DNA of 64,000 nucleotides from Syngnathus acus (lineage: Eukaryota; Chordata; Actinopteri; Syngnathiformes; Syngnathidae), in assembly GCF_901709675.1 (NCBI RefSeq), contig NC_051087.1, positions 12,589,384 to 12,653,383 of the forward strand. Reading direction: 5' to 3'. The notes below the pieces were generated by a model. It was not told the origin of the DNA. It made no database searches and was given only the letters and a program-made list of their open reading frames with translations. Both the position numbers and the translations under genes were made by a program. Below are positions 38,501-49,469 of the stretch, piece after piece (the stretch's first letter is position 1; each line of letters starts with the position of its first letter).

Positions 38501-41500
38501 GCTTTCTTGTCAAGCCGTCTTTTCTAGTTTCACTTCACTTTGATGCAGGAGGATGACTTGTTGGTCTTGGAGAGAGCAGTTTTACTAGAGGACACCACGC
38601 TTCTATCGTTAAGAATTGCGTAATCACGACAGCCTGGCTGTAACATGAATAAGAATGATGTCAATAATAATTTTTGCCTTTTGTGTGTTGAATATGGTAA
38701 AGTACCAATCAAATGTCATGTTCTTTTAATTCTGAGGAGAGATGGGTATCGGAGACCTTGGTGTCTGCGATACACATCTCTCCCGTCCTTGACGACAGTT
38801 CTTTTGTCTTTCCACCCAAATGGATTCCAGTAATACAATAAGAGCTTCTTCGTCTTTCATTCGAGGGAACAATTTGATTAGTGGGTAAAAGGCACTGGGC
38901 AAATTTGAATCTCATTTCCCTGATAAATAACAAGAAGAAGAGGATGGGGGGGGGCTTCAGTTTTTGCTTATATCTTATTTATGGATTTACTTGGACGCTG
39001 GGGAATGTTGCAGCACCAACTTCAAACATTACCTTATCTTACAAACCAGCCTTTTGATGTTCCTCAGATCAGAGGCTCACAGTAAAGCGCTTGCCAAACT
39101 AAGATGGCAGTGGGTGCATATGTGCATGAGTGTGAGATTTCAAAGCAGCAGTAGAAAAGTAGCATTTGGGCTGGGTCAGATACTTCTGAGCGGCCAAAAC
39201 GGCCAAGATAATTGGCTCAGCTTAAGTGGCAACTGACTTGAAAGGCTAGCAAACTGGAGAAAATAAAATTCCCATAATAATTGCTTGATTGTCAGCAGGC
39301 TAGAATGTCTTCCTAATGACATGCTCGATGTCAGCGACACACAAAAAAAAAAGTCTCAGCCAGCTATTGAGATTTGTGCAGGGTATTCAGCTTTATTAAG
39401 AAGTGCTGTCAAAGTTGACACGGACCAATCTTATCAGGAGGGCTCATTTGAAGTCCACAGGAGGGTGTTTAGCATATCTCACTCATTGTTCTGCTGGGTT
39501 TTGTGATGTGCGTTTTTGTTGCCTTGGCTTCAAAAGATGTGAGGCCTGTTGACTTTTCTGTCGTGTGAATAATGGTATGCCATTGGGGGATGTTGTGTTA
39601 GTCACTTTGCAGCTGATGAACAGCTTCCCAGCTGTTCCCCACACAACAAAGATTGGCAAATGGTCCTAAAATACCAGCAGTTGGCAAGAGCGTAGCAGAG
39701 GAAACAATAAGATTTCATTTTAAAAGGATGTTATGTTTTTTCTGTTTTACAGAGATGGAATCCCTCCTTATAAGCTGGCTCCCAAGAAGCACCTCCAACG
39801 AGAGATGACCCGCAGTGTCAAGATCAATGGCCAGATTACACTTCCCCACTTTCCAGTAAGTAAAATGTTTTGTTAAGCAGTGTACCTTGTACTTCTAGTA
39901 TAGTTTCTGTCTCTCGCTGCACTAAAAACTGCTATAACTGTTGTAGCGAGACAAGTTTCCCTGAGCACTGTCACATTGCCCAAACTCTTAAAGCTTCTAT
40001 AGTGTTGTAGGAAATGTCAAATACCAAAAATAAAAACAAATGCCCACAAAAATAATCTTGTAAATACAGGACATCTAGACTTTCAGTATTGAGTCCCAGT
40101 GGAGGATCAAAGTCTCTGCTGTTTTCAGATGGTTCGAGGCAAAAAATACGAATATTTAAACGTAGTGAACGAGTTGTGTGCTTTCTGTGCACGTACTTTA
40201 TACAGTGCTGTTTGGTGCTCATTTCCCCCCTCCTCCTCGCTTTTCTCTGTCTCAGTCTCTTTTTCTTCTCGTTCCCACTTGCACTCTTTTAATGTTTCCC
40301 TCCTGATTTGGAGATGGCTCTGACTCCCATGATGTACCAGCCCTAGGCAGGGGGGGCCCCATGTAGGGCTGGCGCTCCTTTGCCAGCAGCTTCACTCGCC
40401 TTTCTTCTCATCCCTTCATCGTGTATACAAAGAGATGAGAGAAGCAAGAAAAGTCAAAATCAAGAAAGCCAGTGTTCCAAATAACAACAAAAAAATAGGT
40501 AGTACATATACAGTATTTAAAGTAGGATATGACTAGAGTTGCTTAGAGCTGCCTTGGCACCTGCATGCAACTGGGAAATGAATTACAACTTTCCCTTTCT
40601 TCAATTTTCTCATGTGTCTTCTCGTTGGCTTGTCCCTGCACCTTACTGTCACCCCTGCCACCTTACAATTACACTTCTCAGTCATTATTTTCAATCTGTT
40701 AATTTTGTCCCGCTTCTCTCATTTTCCTCCCTTCTTTACTCGCTCCCTCTTCTCCGTCAATATCAGGCAGGCTTTTATACGGAGGTTTAAAGCTGTGTGT
40801 CCCTCCCACCCTAGTGTGCGTTTGATGTTTGACAAGGGCCCTTTGAAGTGTGCTGACTTCAGACGGTGCCTAGCTGATGGCTTGGTTGGGCTACAGAGGG
40901 TGCAGGCAGGGGGCCTCCCCTGCAAGCAATGAACCAACTGCTACCCAGCAGCCTGACACTGCCAAGGGCACTGGCCATGGGGAGATCTGGGGTCAGATGG
41001 GCAGTAAAAAAGGTTCGGGTTTAGCGAGGACAAGGGCAGCTGGAGTATGCTTTTTGGAATAGTTGCAGAATTTTTGGAATAGGACAAGGGCAGCGGATTA
41101 ATGCGCCATATTGCATCTGTTGGGAACTATTCACAGTTACGCGACCTCACATTAAAGTGTCCTTCCCACTGTGTTGTTTACCCTGTAGAGGACACACCGT
41201 CTGCCTAAAGAGATGACCCCTGTTGAGCCTGCATCATTTGCTGCCCAACTCATAACGCGGCTTGAGAAGCTGAAGCGAGAGCAAGAGACCATGAGTACTT
41301 TGGCGGAGAGGCTACAGCAGATCCAAGAGGTAGACACCACACAAACACACACAGCTCTACAGTTCCTCTCGTTATTAAACGATGATAATTGCGTATAATG
41401 ATTATTTCACCAAAATCATTGACCAGAATTGTCACGGTAGTCCGTATCATATTATCAGAAGAAATTTTAAAAAAAACATTCTCACACTCAAAGTATTTCA

Positions 41501-44500
41501 ACTGTATTTTATTAGGAATACAAAACAATATGAAGATGAGATTTCACATGTTGCCCCTTCATTTCCTTACTTTTTTCTCTTAATTTCCCATTTGCTCTGA
41601 TTTTAAAAACTGAAAGATGACTCTTTTGCCCTAACGAGTCGGACTCCCGTTAGCATAGCATTTTAGTTGAATGCCTTCTTTGTAATACTGTTAATGTTTA
41701 AAAAAACAAAAATCACATTTTATGGGGAAACCATAAACCACTTACTAGTGGGGATGCAATGGTAGTGCCATTATGCCAGATTTGGTATGTCGAAGAACAG
41801 GGATGAAGCCAAAAGATTTAAAAGTCTGTCAACTTCTTCCCCTTTCTACACTGTCCTCCAGTATTTCATCCAGTGGAACTTTAAAAGTTATGTTTCTCGA
41901 TACTCTTGAAGTTTCTTCAAATAGTTAGCGCTTAGCGACTCTCTAGTGGCACATTTGCTGAATATGTGTAGTGCCAGTCTCTTTGTTATGCATAGGCACA
42001 CTGCATTATAGATGAAGCACACCCAAAGCCTGTTAGCGATGATAACAGTGTGGCAAAAAGAAATTCAAATCAAGTTACGCAGACTTTTACTCTCACTGAC
42101 TTCTGAGGATGATGGACATAAGTTGGTGTAAGTTGCAAAAATTCCTCCGCTTGCTGCCTTTCCCACGTGCGACTATCTATAAACATTTCTTTCAATTCTT
42201 CATTGTTTTTACGTTTCCTCTTTGTCCAGGAGGAGGAAAAAGAGGAAAGCACAGAGCTCACCAGCAACACCTCCCTCCATCATCCTCTTCTTCCATCCGG
42301 TAGCCAGTGTGAGGAGGACCCCCAAGCTATCCTCGATGATCATCTATCACGCGTCCTGAAGACGCCCGGCTGCCAGTCACCCGGAGTGCTCCAGCATTCG
42401 CCACGCTCACACTCCCCAGAACGGACAGGTGCCTTGGTATCTTCAGGCCACGGGTCCTTCTTTGGTGCTTATCCTGGCTCTGCCAAAGGTCTCATGTCGG
42501 GCCGGCAGTCCTCCAAACATACCCATCACCACTATATCCACCATCATAATGCTGGGCCAAAGACTAAGGAGCAGATTGAGGTTGAGGCAGCTCAGTGTGT
42601 CCAGTGCCTCTGCCCTCCAGGAGGTGCCAATTACTCTGACTTTAACCCTGTGTGAGTGTCAACGTTAACATGTTCTCAGTTACGCTCATCATTGTATTTC
42701 ACCCAAACGCTAATTAAAAATGGCTCTCTCCTGCTGTAGTCGCTGCAGCACTTTGTCTAGACGGCAAGTCAGATCCTCCAATGAGGGTATGACGTCACCA
42801 TGCCTTCCTATTGATACCGCTGACCGATCTCAGAACGTTTGGCAGTGGATTCTGGAGAGTGAGAGACAGGGCAAACACAAGTCTCACAGGTAAGTGTCTC
42901 CCTATCTTTCAAAGCATTGTGACCTCTACTGAACATCTTGAGTTCATACTCGTGTTTTTTTTTTTTTTTTTTGAGCAGCTACCCTGGTTTTAAGAAGCCC
43001 AGCCCCCTTGACTTCAAGAACCAGCCTGCTCGGACTCACCCCTTATGGGGTGGGGGTGGCATTGGTTCTGGGACTAATCTTCGTGGGCACCACCCTGGCC
43101 ATCCGTTTCTACAGGACCCAGCCATGCCTCCGCTGCCACCACCCAACACTCTAGCACAGCTCGAAGAGGCCTGTCGTAGACTGGAGGAGGTCTCCAAGCC
43201 ACCAAAACCAAGGTACGACTACACTAAGACTCACAGTCTGACATGACATCTGATTCAAAATGGTCTTATCAACCGAATTTGAGTACAAATGACCATTTTA
43301 TTTCACTGAATTTCACAGGCACTCAACAGCAGCCATCTGCCTCAGAAACCAGAGCCATCCAGCTACATCCTTCCCTGCTGGAGGCAGCTCCCTAGCTAGT
43401 TGTGGACTACAAACGGACGAGTAAGGATTTCAGTGTTGTTCCGCTCTATTTCCTCACCTTCCACATCATCTTTTCTAAAACAGAGGACGTGCCTTTGAAC
43501 ACATGCTGCATTTGTTCATGAATGGTGGATGGTGACCAGATAAGATTCATTCCTCCCATAAATTTGAACCTAACTAGAATATACTTGTAATTAGAGATGC
43601 ACCGATCCGACTTTTTCAGTTTCGATACCGATACCGATGCCGTGGCTTTGCGTATCGGTCGATACCCGATACCGATCCGATATTATGGTTGACTTAACAA
43701 GCTACATACCTCTACATGTGGAACAGAAAAGACTAAAGGCAATGGCATCAGGCATGACTACACAGTTCATTCCTAAGACAAAATGTAACAAGATAAAGCA
43801 GATTCATGCAATGAACTATTTATTTGTAACAAAAATTGTGCAACAGCAGCAATAAAGTGTATCAGCATTTAAATTCAAGTAAATTAGGATACAAACTTCT
43901 TTAAAAAAAAAAAATACAAATGTTGCAGCTGAAACTGCACTGGGCAAATATAGAAAGGGTGATCAAGCACACAGTAACCAAATATTAAAATAAATAGTAA
44001 ACATGTAAACATTAGGTGCCGTTCCACATCACTCATGACCTGTTGATGCTCTAAAATTTAGAGTCTAAATGCTCATTTAAGCAGCAATGAGAAGTGCTCC
44101 CTGAAAACAAGCTCCGCTTAGTACTAGTACTATAACTGGCAGTACTACCACCACCCCTGGCAACATTAGCTTTGCGGACATTACAAACTGCCGTCGAGCT
44201 AGTTGGCGTGTTCAGTTTAAAGTACCTCCACACAGCTGACTCTTTCGTTCGCTCCATGTTTGCGTTTGTTTAGAAAACTCTCGTGGCATGCGGCACACGT
44301 GCTGCTGACGTATGACGTAGCCGCGTCCCGCGGCACACGTGCTGCTGACGTATGACGTAGCCCGCGTCCCAATAGATTAAGGAAAGGATCGGCTCACAGA
44401 TCGGCTGCATTTTCCGATACCCGATCCATCAATTTTGTTGATATCGGGGCCGATATCCGATCCAGATATCGGATCGGTGCATCTCTACTTGTAATACACC

Positions 44501-47500
44501 ATAGGAAACACAATACGTTAACCAACCACCAAATTCATCCATCTCACATCCACCATTGGAAGTGAACAAAAATACAGGATTTTAAACTGCCCCCTTAGTT
44601 TCTAAAATTGTTGTATGCTATCCATTGAATGGCATGTTTAACTATAAATAAATGTTACCAAAAGTACAGTTTTAACGACTGTCTCATTTTCCTACACAGG
44701 TCTAATGAACTAATGGTCACTTACTTTTTTTGTGGTGAGGAGATTCCTTACCGGAGTATGATGAAGACCCACTGCCTCACCTTGGGACACTTTAAAGAAC
44801 AGCTTAGCAAGAAAGGCAATTACAGGTAAAAATACAGCACCGGCAACAAAAGCATGATCACAATGAATACATGTTCTGTTTCAGATTTTTGGGAAAGTTT
44901 GATGTATATTTCCACAGGGACATAGTCCAGTGGCTACTTTAACATTCAAGGAACACATGAAACAACCTCATATAGGCTGATGGCCAAAACCTAAGACAAA
45001 ATAGGGCAGTGACAACAGCCAAGTTAGAAATAATGTGTAAATAGATAATAAAATATTAAACATTCATAAGCTTATTTGACCTGGACTAGAGGTTTAAATG
45101 AAGGTAACTTCAACAGTATGTCACTGGCTTCAATCATTTTCCTTATTTAATGATGGACACCTCAAGTGAACCTTTTTTTTGGGCTGCATTTTCACTGTTC
45201 CTTAGATTTCATATTAGATAGGTGATACATATTGTATATTTTGTGCACATTTAGCAGTGGCCTGATTCTAATCTGAGGTTATCTTATTCAATGCATTTTT
45301 TTTGTCCTTACACTGCTGTGGCGCATATTTGAATTGTGCCACTTCAGAGCAAAAACGGCAGAATGAGTGTGTCACTCCCATCTTTAGCGTTGATTGTTAT
45401 TGGTCATATAGTCGTAAGCTTTGAACGGAGTGTGAAGTCTTTGGAGATTTTTAGTTGAGAAAAAAAATGGCTGGGCTGATCCATTGAAGGGGGTGGGAGT
45501 TCTGCAGCAATTTTGTTTGCACATCTGGTACTGATTTCCATGGTAAGGCAGCCTTAATAAAATGGCTTTGAAGCCTGATCCATTTTATTTTGTGCTCTAA
45601 GACTGAGAGGCCTTGAAATTCCTTTTCCCCATTGTTGCATCAGGCATTAAAATCAAATGTTGGAACCACCTTCTTCTGTGGCTCCCGCCAACGACAGATA
45701 AAGAAATATCCATTTAACTGTTTGATTACATTTAGTGCCCAACCAATGAATAAAAAACTGAAGAAACATAATTTATCAGTAGTTACTTTGTCTCATGAAA
45801 AGGCTTCCTGGGCTATCTACATGAGGGTGCAGATACATCTGTTTGTTGGGAGAGAGAAACAAGTCCTTGCACCCCTGCTAACCCAAAACTCTTTTAGCAA
45901 AAGCAAAGGAGAAGGAGGTGGACATGAAGAGTTTGGCTTCAATGGCAACGGAATGTGTGGAGTTGGTTAATTTGGACATGGCAGTGGTACAACAGAGAAC
46001 AGTATGCTGCAGCCCTGCCAGACAATATTGGTGCCAGATGTTGCAAAGAGAGAAAAAAAAAAATCCACCACATAAAACATGTTCCACATGGAAAGGTTTC
46101 GTCTGTCTTTCTCTTCCGCCCTGAAACAAGGTGATGACTTTGAAGCATTTGTGAGAATGTAGCTTTTTTTTTTTTTATGAATGTAGAGCTTCTTCAAAGT
46201 CCAAAAACGAAGAAATATCATCTCGGAAAACCATCACAACTTTCACACCAGTCAAAGTTGTGCAAGTTAATAGCCCTGTAGTTAGTATGGTTCAATATAA
46301 TATGGTTCATTTAGGGTTTTTTTGTATGCCCATGTACATGTGGTGTTCAATGATTGAGGTGAACATTTGCTGATAAAATGGCTTCACTTAAAATCTTTGT
46401 ATTCAAAGTGTGAAAATTGGCTTGTAAAATAGAGGCTGCACTTATTGTTTTGTGCTATTAGTAAGTGCCCATTAAAAATAGAATAAAAATTAGGGTTTTT
46501 TTTTGTCCATTATAAAGCTTATCATTAAACTCCCTCCTGCTGATCTGATTCTGGCTTGAAAGTAAAAAAGAAAAGAAAAAGAAATCATTAGGAGCCTTGG
46601 CGTCACAATCACTGGGAGCAAACTAACCCTGGGAGTTATCCCAGCTTGAGAGAAGAAGAGTGAAATAGCGAGGTGACCCGTGACCTTGAAGAGACACCTC
46701 CTAGCTCCCTGGTTAAAGCCCCTCGGGCTCTGCCCAAATCCAATATGTTGCTCTCACTGAGTCAGGACAGCCTCTACTCTTCCCCAGCCCTTCTACCCTT
46801 TTACCTCCTGCCTTTTCCCTTAGTTTTTTTTTTGCATGTACGCTCCCATGTGCGTGATTGTGTGTGTTAGGGACAAACATGAAGCTCATATGCGCTCATT
46901 TGCAAGCAGCGAAGTCAGCAGACTCTAAGGCACCTGAAATGTCAATTTATTTGACAGAAAAGGCCTACATTTGACAGCAAATCAAATTAGAAGCCGTGTG
47001 TTTGGAGGGGGGGTGAATTGGGACAGCTTCTAATTAACCCTTCAACTTTAATGAGAGGTTGCAAAAAGATAGGCATCTGTTGAATGGCCAGCAGTCATGA
47101 CGGACAAGCGGATGAACACAACCACACACATGAACACACAACTTGGATTGTGTTTAAATTTGGGGGCTGTGTTTGTGCAGCGGTGTGAGGTAGAGTCACT
47201 CTTTGCCTTTGAAGTGTGCAGTATGCCATGGAAGCAATGACTAAGTTGTCTTTTGAGCACGATTTGTTTCTGGCTCTCTGTGTTGTGTGTGTCTCTGTTA
47301 GTGTTTGATTTGGACTAAAGACAATGTCCCGCCAGAGTTCAAATGAAAGTAGTTGCGTCGGCACCTTTTCCAAAGTCAGATCATGTTAGATTTGTTTTGT
47401 CTTTCAATACCAAAACGCACAGAGCATATTATCATGCTTTCTTTTTGTCTCCTCCTCAGGTACTACTTTAAGAAAGCCAGCGATGAATTTGAGTGCGGTG

Positions 47501-47586
47501 CCGTATTCGAGGAGGTGTGGGAGGACGCCTCGGTTTTGCCCATGTATGATGGCAAGGTGCTGGGCAAGGTAGAGAGGATGGACTGA
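34718..47586 (+). CDS. axin2: axin2 (conductin), 10 coding exons, 792 aa
   Basis: Axin2 is the Wnt-inducible cytoplasmic scaffold that assembles APC, GSK3, CK1 and beta-catenin so that beta-catenin is phosphorylated and destroyed. The spliced CDS joins 34718-35550, 37250-37390, 39753-39855, 41189-41329, 42230-42651, 42740-42889, 42979-43212, 43319-43420, 44700-44825 and 47460-47586; every junction is GT-AG and the frame stays open for 792 codons. Visible domains: tankyrase-binding [10 protein letters not shown] (residues 19-28), RGS domain (about 83-207), GSK3-binding helix (about 370-395), beta-catenin-binding helix (about 437-452), His-rich [10 protein letters not shown] (503-512) and DIX domain (about 711-792). 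I call axin2 rather than axin1 from [17 protein letters not shown] and the C-terminal LGKVERMD, which match axin2 as I know it. Human AXIN2 is 843 residues; the shortfall lies in the linker between the beta-catenin site and DIX. The start codon is the first ATG of exon 2 and precedes [19 protein letters not shown] as in known axins. Confidence 0.97.
35551..37249 (+). other. axin2 intron 2
   Basis: A 1.7-kb GT-AG intron. I see no transposon of a family recognised elsewhere in the window and no exon-like segment. Confidence 0.9.
37250..37390 (+). CDS. axin2: axin2 exon 3
   Basis: This 141-nt exon codes residues 278-325 in phase with exon 2. Its core ([16 protein letters not shown], then [11 protein letters not shown]) is nearly invariant in vertebrate axins and carries many Ser/Thr kinase targets. 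The acceptor is tgttcacag and the donor gtaagt. Confidence 0.96.
37391..39752 (+). other. axin2 intron 3
   Basis: A 2.4-kb GT-AG intron with G homopolymers near 37494 and 38946. No repeat family or extra exon recognised. Confidence 0.9.
39753..39855 (+). CDS. axin2: axin2 exon 4
   Basis: This 103-nt exon codes residues 325-359, starting DGIPPYKL and ending ITLPHFP, which matches the conserved axin2 segment after DSSV. The acceptor is ttttacag and the donor gtaagt; it ends on a codon boundary. Confidence 0.95.
39856..41188 (+). other. axin2 intron 4
   Basis: A 1.3-kb intron, pyrimidine-rich around 40220-40750. A short phrase (aggacaagggcagc) is duplicated near 41026 and 41081. Nothing else recognised. 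Confidence 0.88.
41189..41329 (+). CDS. axin2: axin2 exon 5: GSK3-binding segment
   Basis: This 141-nt, 47-codon exon opens [18 protein letters not shown] and contains [13 protein letters not shown], the amphipathic helix by which axins dock on GSK3-beta, followed by the charged helix ERLQQIQE. The acceptor is ccctgtag and the donor gtagac, which is weaker than the others in this gene. Confidence 0.95.
41330..42229 (+). other. axin2 intron 5
   Basis: A 0.9-kb AT-rich intron with nothing recognised. Introns 6, 7 and 8 (42652-42739, 42890-42978, 43213-43318) are only 88-106 bp, as is common in compact fish genes. Confidence 0.9.
42230..42651 (+). CDS. axin2: axin2 exon 6: beta-catenin-binding segment and His-rich linker
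   Basis: This exon codes residues 407-547. It holds [18 protein letters not shown] (437-453), the helix that sits in the groove of the beta-catenin armadillo repeats, then CQSPGV, a Ser/Pro-rich stretch and the conserved [10 protein letters not shown] (503-512) with [11 protein letters not shown]. The open frame runs four codons into the intron on either side, but conservation and the consensus donor gtgagt at 42652 fix the end. Confidence 0.95.
42740..42889 (+). CDS. axin2: axin2 exon 7
   Basis: This 150-nt exon codes residues 547-597 and includes [16 protein letters not shown], matching the conserved WQW-ESER segment of axin2. It follows an 88-bp intron. A second acceptor 9 nt downstream (gctgcag, ending 42748) keeps the same frame and would drop three residues (RCS); the first acceptor fits axin2 relatives better. 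Confidence 0.92.
42979..43212 (+). CDS. axin2: axin2 exon 8
   Basis: This 234-nt exon codes residues 597-675. It includes [27 protein letters not shown] and [19 protein letters not shown], all strongly conserved in axin2. The acceptor is a tandem gagcag preceded by a long T tract, so use of the upstream AG would add a serine. The donor is gtacga. Confidence 0.95.
43319..43420 (+). CDS. axin2: axin2 exon 9, variable linker
   Basis: This short exon (102 nt, residues 675-709) codes a Ser/Ala/Gln-rich linker with little recognisable conservation. It is supported by a good acceptor (ttcacag), a consensus donor (gtaagg) and phase continuity between the conserved exons 8 and 10. It is shorter than the corresponding human stretch. 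Confidence 0.88.
43592..44487. mobile_element. non-autonomous hAT element in axin2 intron 9
   Basis: The ends TAGAGATGCACCGATC and GATCGGTGCATCTCTA are inverted repeats. The element is bounded by a perfect 8-bp target duplication CTTGTAAT (43584-43591 and 44488-44495), the hallmark of hAT transposition. Repeated 'gataccgat' motifs near the ends are typical of this fish family. An interior stretch of about 36-42 bp (gtgctgctgacgtatgacg...) is tandemly duplicated at 44299-44370. No transposase frame remains, so it depended on an autonomous relative. It makes up most of the 1.28-kb intron 9. Confidence 0.9.
44700..44825 (+). CDS. axin2: axin2 exon 10: first half of DIX domain
   Basis: This 126-nt exon codes residues 709-751, starting [17 protein letters not shown] and ending [15 protein letters not shown]. 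This is the first part of the DIX domain, which drives head-to-tail polymerisation of axin and its pairing with Dishevelled. The acceptor is cctacacag and the donor gtaaaa. Confidence 0.96.
44826..47459 (+). other. axin2 intron 10
   Basis: The longest intron (2.6 kb), between the two DIX exons. It is AT-rich; I recognise no transposon or exon. Short T and A tracts only. Confidence 0.88.
47460..47586 (+). CDS. axin2: axin2 exon 11 coding part: second half of DIX domain and stop
   Basis: The coding part gives residues 751-792: [20 protein letters not shown], then the C-terminal [17 protein letters not shown], ending in TGA at 47584-47586. Acceptor cctcctcag follows a pyrimidine tract. Length and terminus match the vertebrate axin2 C-terminus. 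Confidence 0.96.
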
Positions 47587-49130
47587 AAACACTAGCAACT
47601 TCCTTTACACCAGAAGCTAAAGTTCCGGAAACTTACTGAACTTTATTTCTAAAAAATGATGAATACTAAGCTAAGAAAAAAAAAAAAAAGAGTTAATATA
47701 TCCAGCACAAGGAGCGATTGAAGGAAGACGAGCCAATGAAGTATGCCTAATACAGAGGAGGGGCTGTCCCTCCCTGATTTTCTCAACCAACCAGCCTTAG
47801 AAACAAACACAAGGGAACAACATGAGAAACTGAAAAAGACCAATGTAAGGGGGGGGGGACCCCTTACCGCTTCTTGAATACATAACCACTGTTGTGATGC
47901 ATATTGAGAGACTGTTGTGCGTTTACACTGACACGCGGGTCAAGTGCAACGGACTAGCAGGAGGGCTGGAGATGCAGCACACCAACCAGCCTATGCTTCA
48001 GCTTACTACATAGTTATAAAGTGTTTATACATGTGCATATACATAACTTGCATATATGTATGTATACATGTATCGTATTTAGATGCGTTGTGTCACAAGT
48101 TGAAGGTTTATATTGAATATTTATTGAGAAAAAAAAACTCGCCCCTCCCAACCTTGTTCCTGCCCTCTTCCTATTTTCAGCCAAAAGGCAAGCTGCTTTG
48201 GATGTTGGGAGAATACTGTGGTGAAATTGTTTCGTATTTTGTTTTGTTCGATGTTACTATACACAAAGGATGTGACACTAGCCTAGCACCTCCCATCGCC
48301 TTGTTACCCTCTCTGATCCAAATTAACATTCTTCAGTCGAGGCTTCTAACGGTCAATCCCAGTTTTATATGCTGCTGAAAGTTTTAAATGGTAGTTTTGT
48401 CACTCCGCCTTTGCCAGAAATCACTCTTTGTGTCTTTAGGCTGGCAACAGAGCTCGATTCTTGTGTTGTGCCTTTGTAAATTGGGCTTTGCATGGGGGAC
48501 GGCAGAACGCACGGAGCGGAGACCTGGAACACAAGTTGTCCCATCTAATAATGGCCGTGTTTACAGCTCAAGCACCAAAATTATTTGAACTAACGAGAAC
48601 AAGTTTGAGAGGGGAACAAAAAGTGAACAATGAAGAACAATGGCTCTGATATCCTTTGAATGTTGCTATAATGATTTTGTATTTAACAAAACTCCTGTAA
48701 ACATTGTAATTATGCATTGATTGGAAAGTATGGATATCGACACACGTGTTGCACATCAGGAGTATACGTTCAACAACACTTAAAAGAACACACTATTGCT
48801 GGTGTTTTAGGAGTACAGCGCCTGTGCCTAAATGGATGCCATACCATGTGCTACCCTGTTTCAGGGTTTTAATATATATCCCTTGGTTTTCAGAAGGGTT
48901 TTTATGTTGGAAAGAATATTTTTATGCTTTTAGTGATATCATGTAATCGTGTTTGGGTTTTTATTGTTTTATTTAGGCTTTTTTTTTTTACACCACAGCC
49001 TTTTTTCATCCTATCAAAACTGTAAATTATACATTATATAAAGAGTTTCATTTAAAGATTTACATGGACCTATAATTATTGTAATTATTGAGAGATGTAG
49101 CCTTTATTAAAGTTTTATATTTTTCAAATG
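47587..49130 (+). other. axin2: axin2 3' UTR
   Basis: About 1.5 kb of AT-rich sequence follows the stop codon without other exons. It holds ATTTA-type AU-rich pentamers (for example in atatttattgag near 48115 and gtatttaac near 48678), consistent with a short-lived feedback-regulator mRNA. The 3' boundary is inferred from the ATTAAA signal at 49106 and a downstream GT-rich stretch. No AATAAA was seen earlier in the segment. Confidence 0.75.
49106..49111 (+). other. axin2 polyadenylation signal ATTAAA
   Basis: ATTAAA is the commonest variant of AATAAA. It is followed within about 25-40 nt by GT-rich sequence (gtctgtgcctgttg), a plausible cleavage/CstF region. It is the first good candidate after the stop codon. 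Confidence 0.65.
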
Positions 49131-49469
49131 ACGTCTGTGCCTGTTGATTTTCTTTTTACAGTTAACATTTTCACATAACCTTCAGTTCCTACATGGATTT
49201 AACATCAGGAATTCATTTTATGTGACAATATTTAAAAACAGAATTGATTTGAAACACATGGACAGCCAAGGTAGGGATTATGTGCTAAAAGTTGGGCTCT
49301 TGCAGCTATAAAAAGCAAGAGAGCAGAAAACATAAGTATTATCATTATGACCTTTATTAGTTGACGTAACCTTCAAGAAAGGAATAATAAACAGAGAAAA
49401 GACCATCAACATAAATAAATGCCATTTATTTGGTTATGAGATATCAGCATTAAAATGAAAAGTGTTGAG
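49131..49469. other. intergenic, no gene seen
   Basis: AT-rich sequence just past the axin2 polyadenylation signal; nothing recognised. Confidence 0.6.

Noticed and set aside
42167-42655. 162-codon frame taken as a separate gene
   Set aside because: It is exon 6 of axin2 read with intron at both ends; the true exon is 42230-42651.
34718-47586. Assignment to axin1 instead of axin2
   Set aside because: The RGS flank and linker motifs ([27 protein letters not shown]) and the C-terminal KVERMD match axin2 better than axin1.
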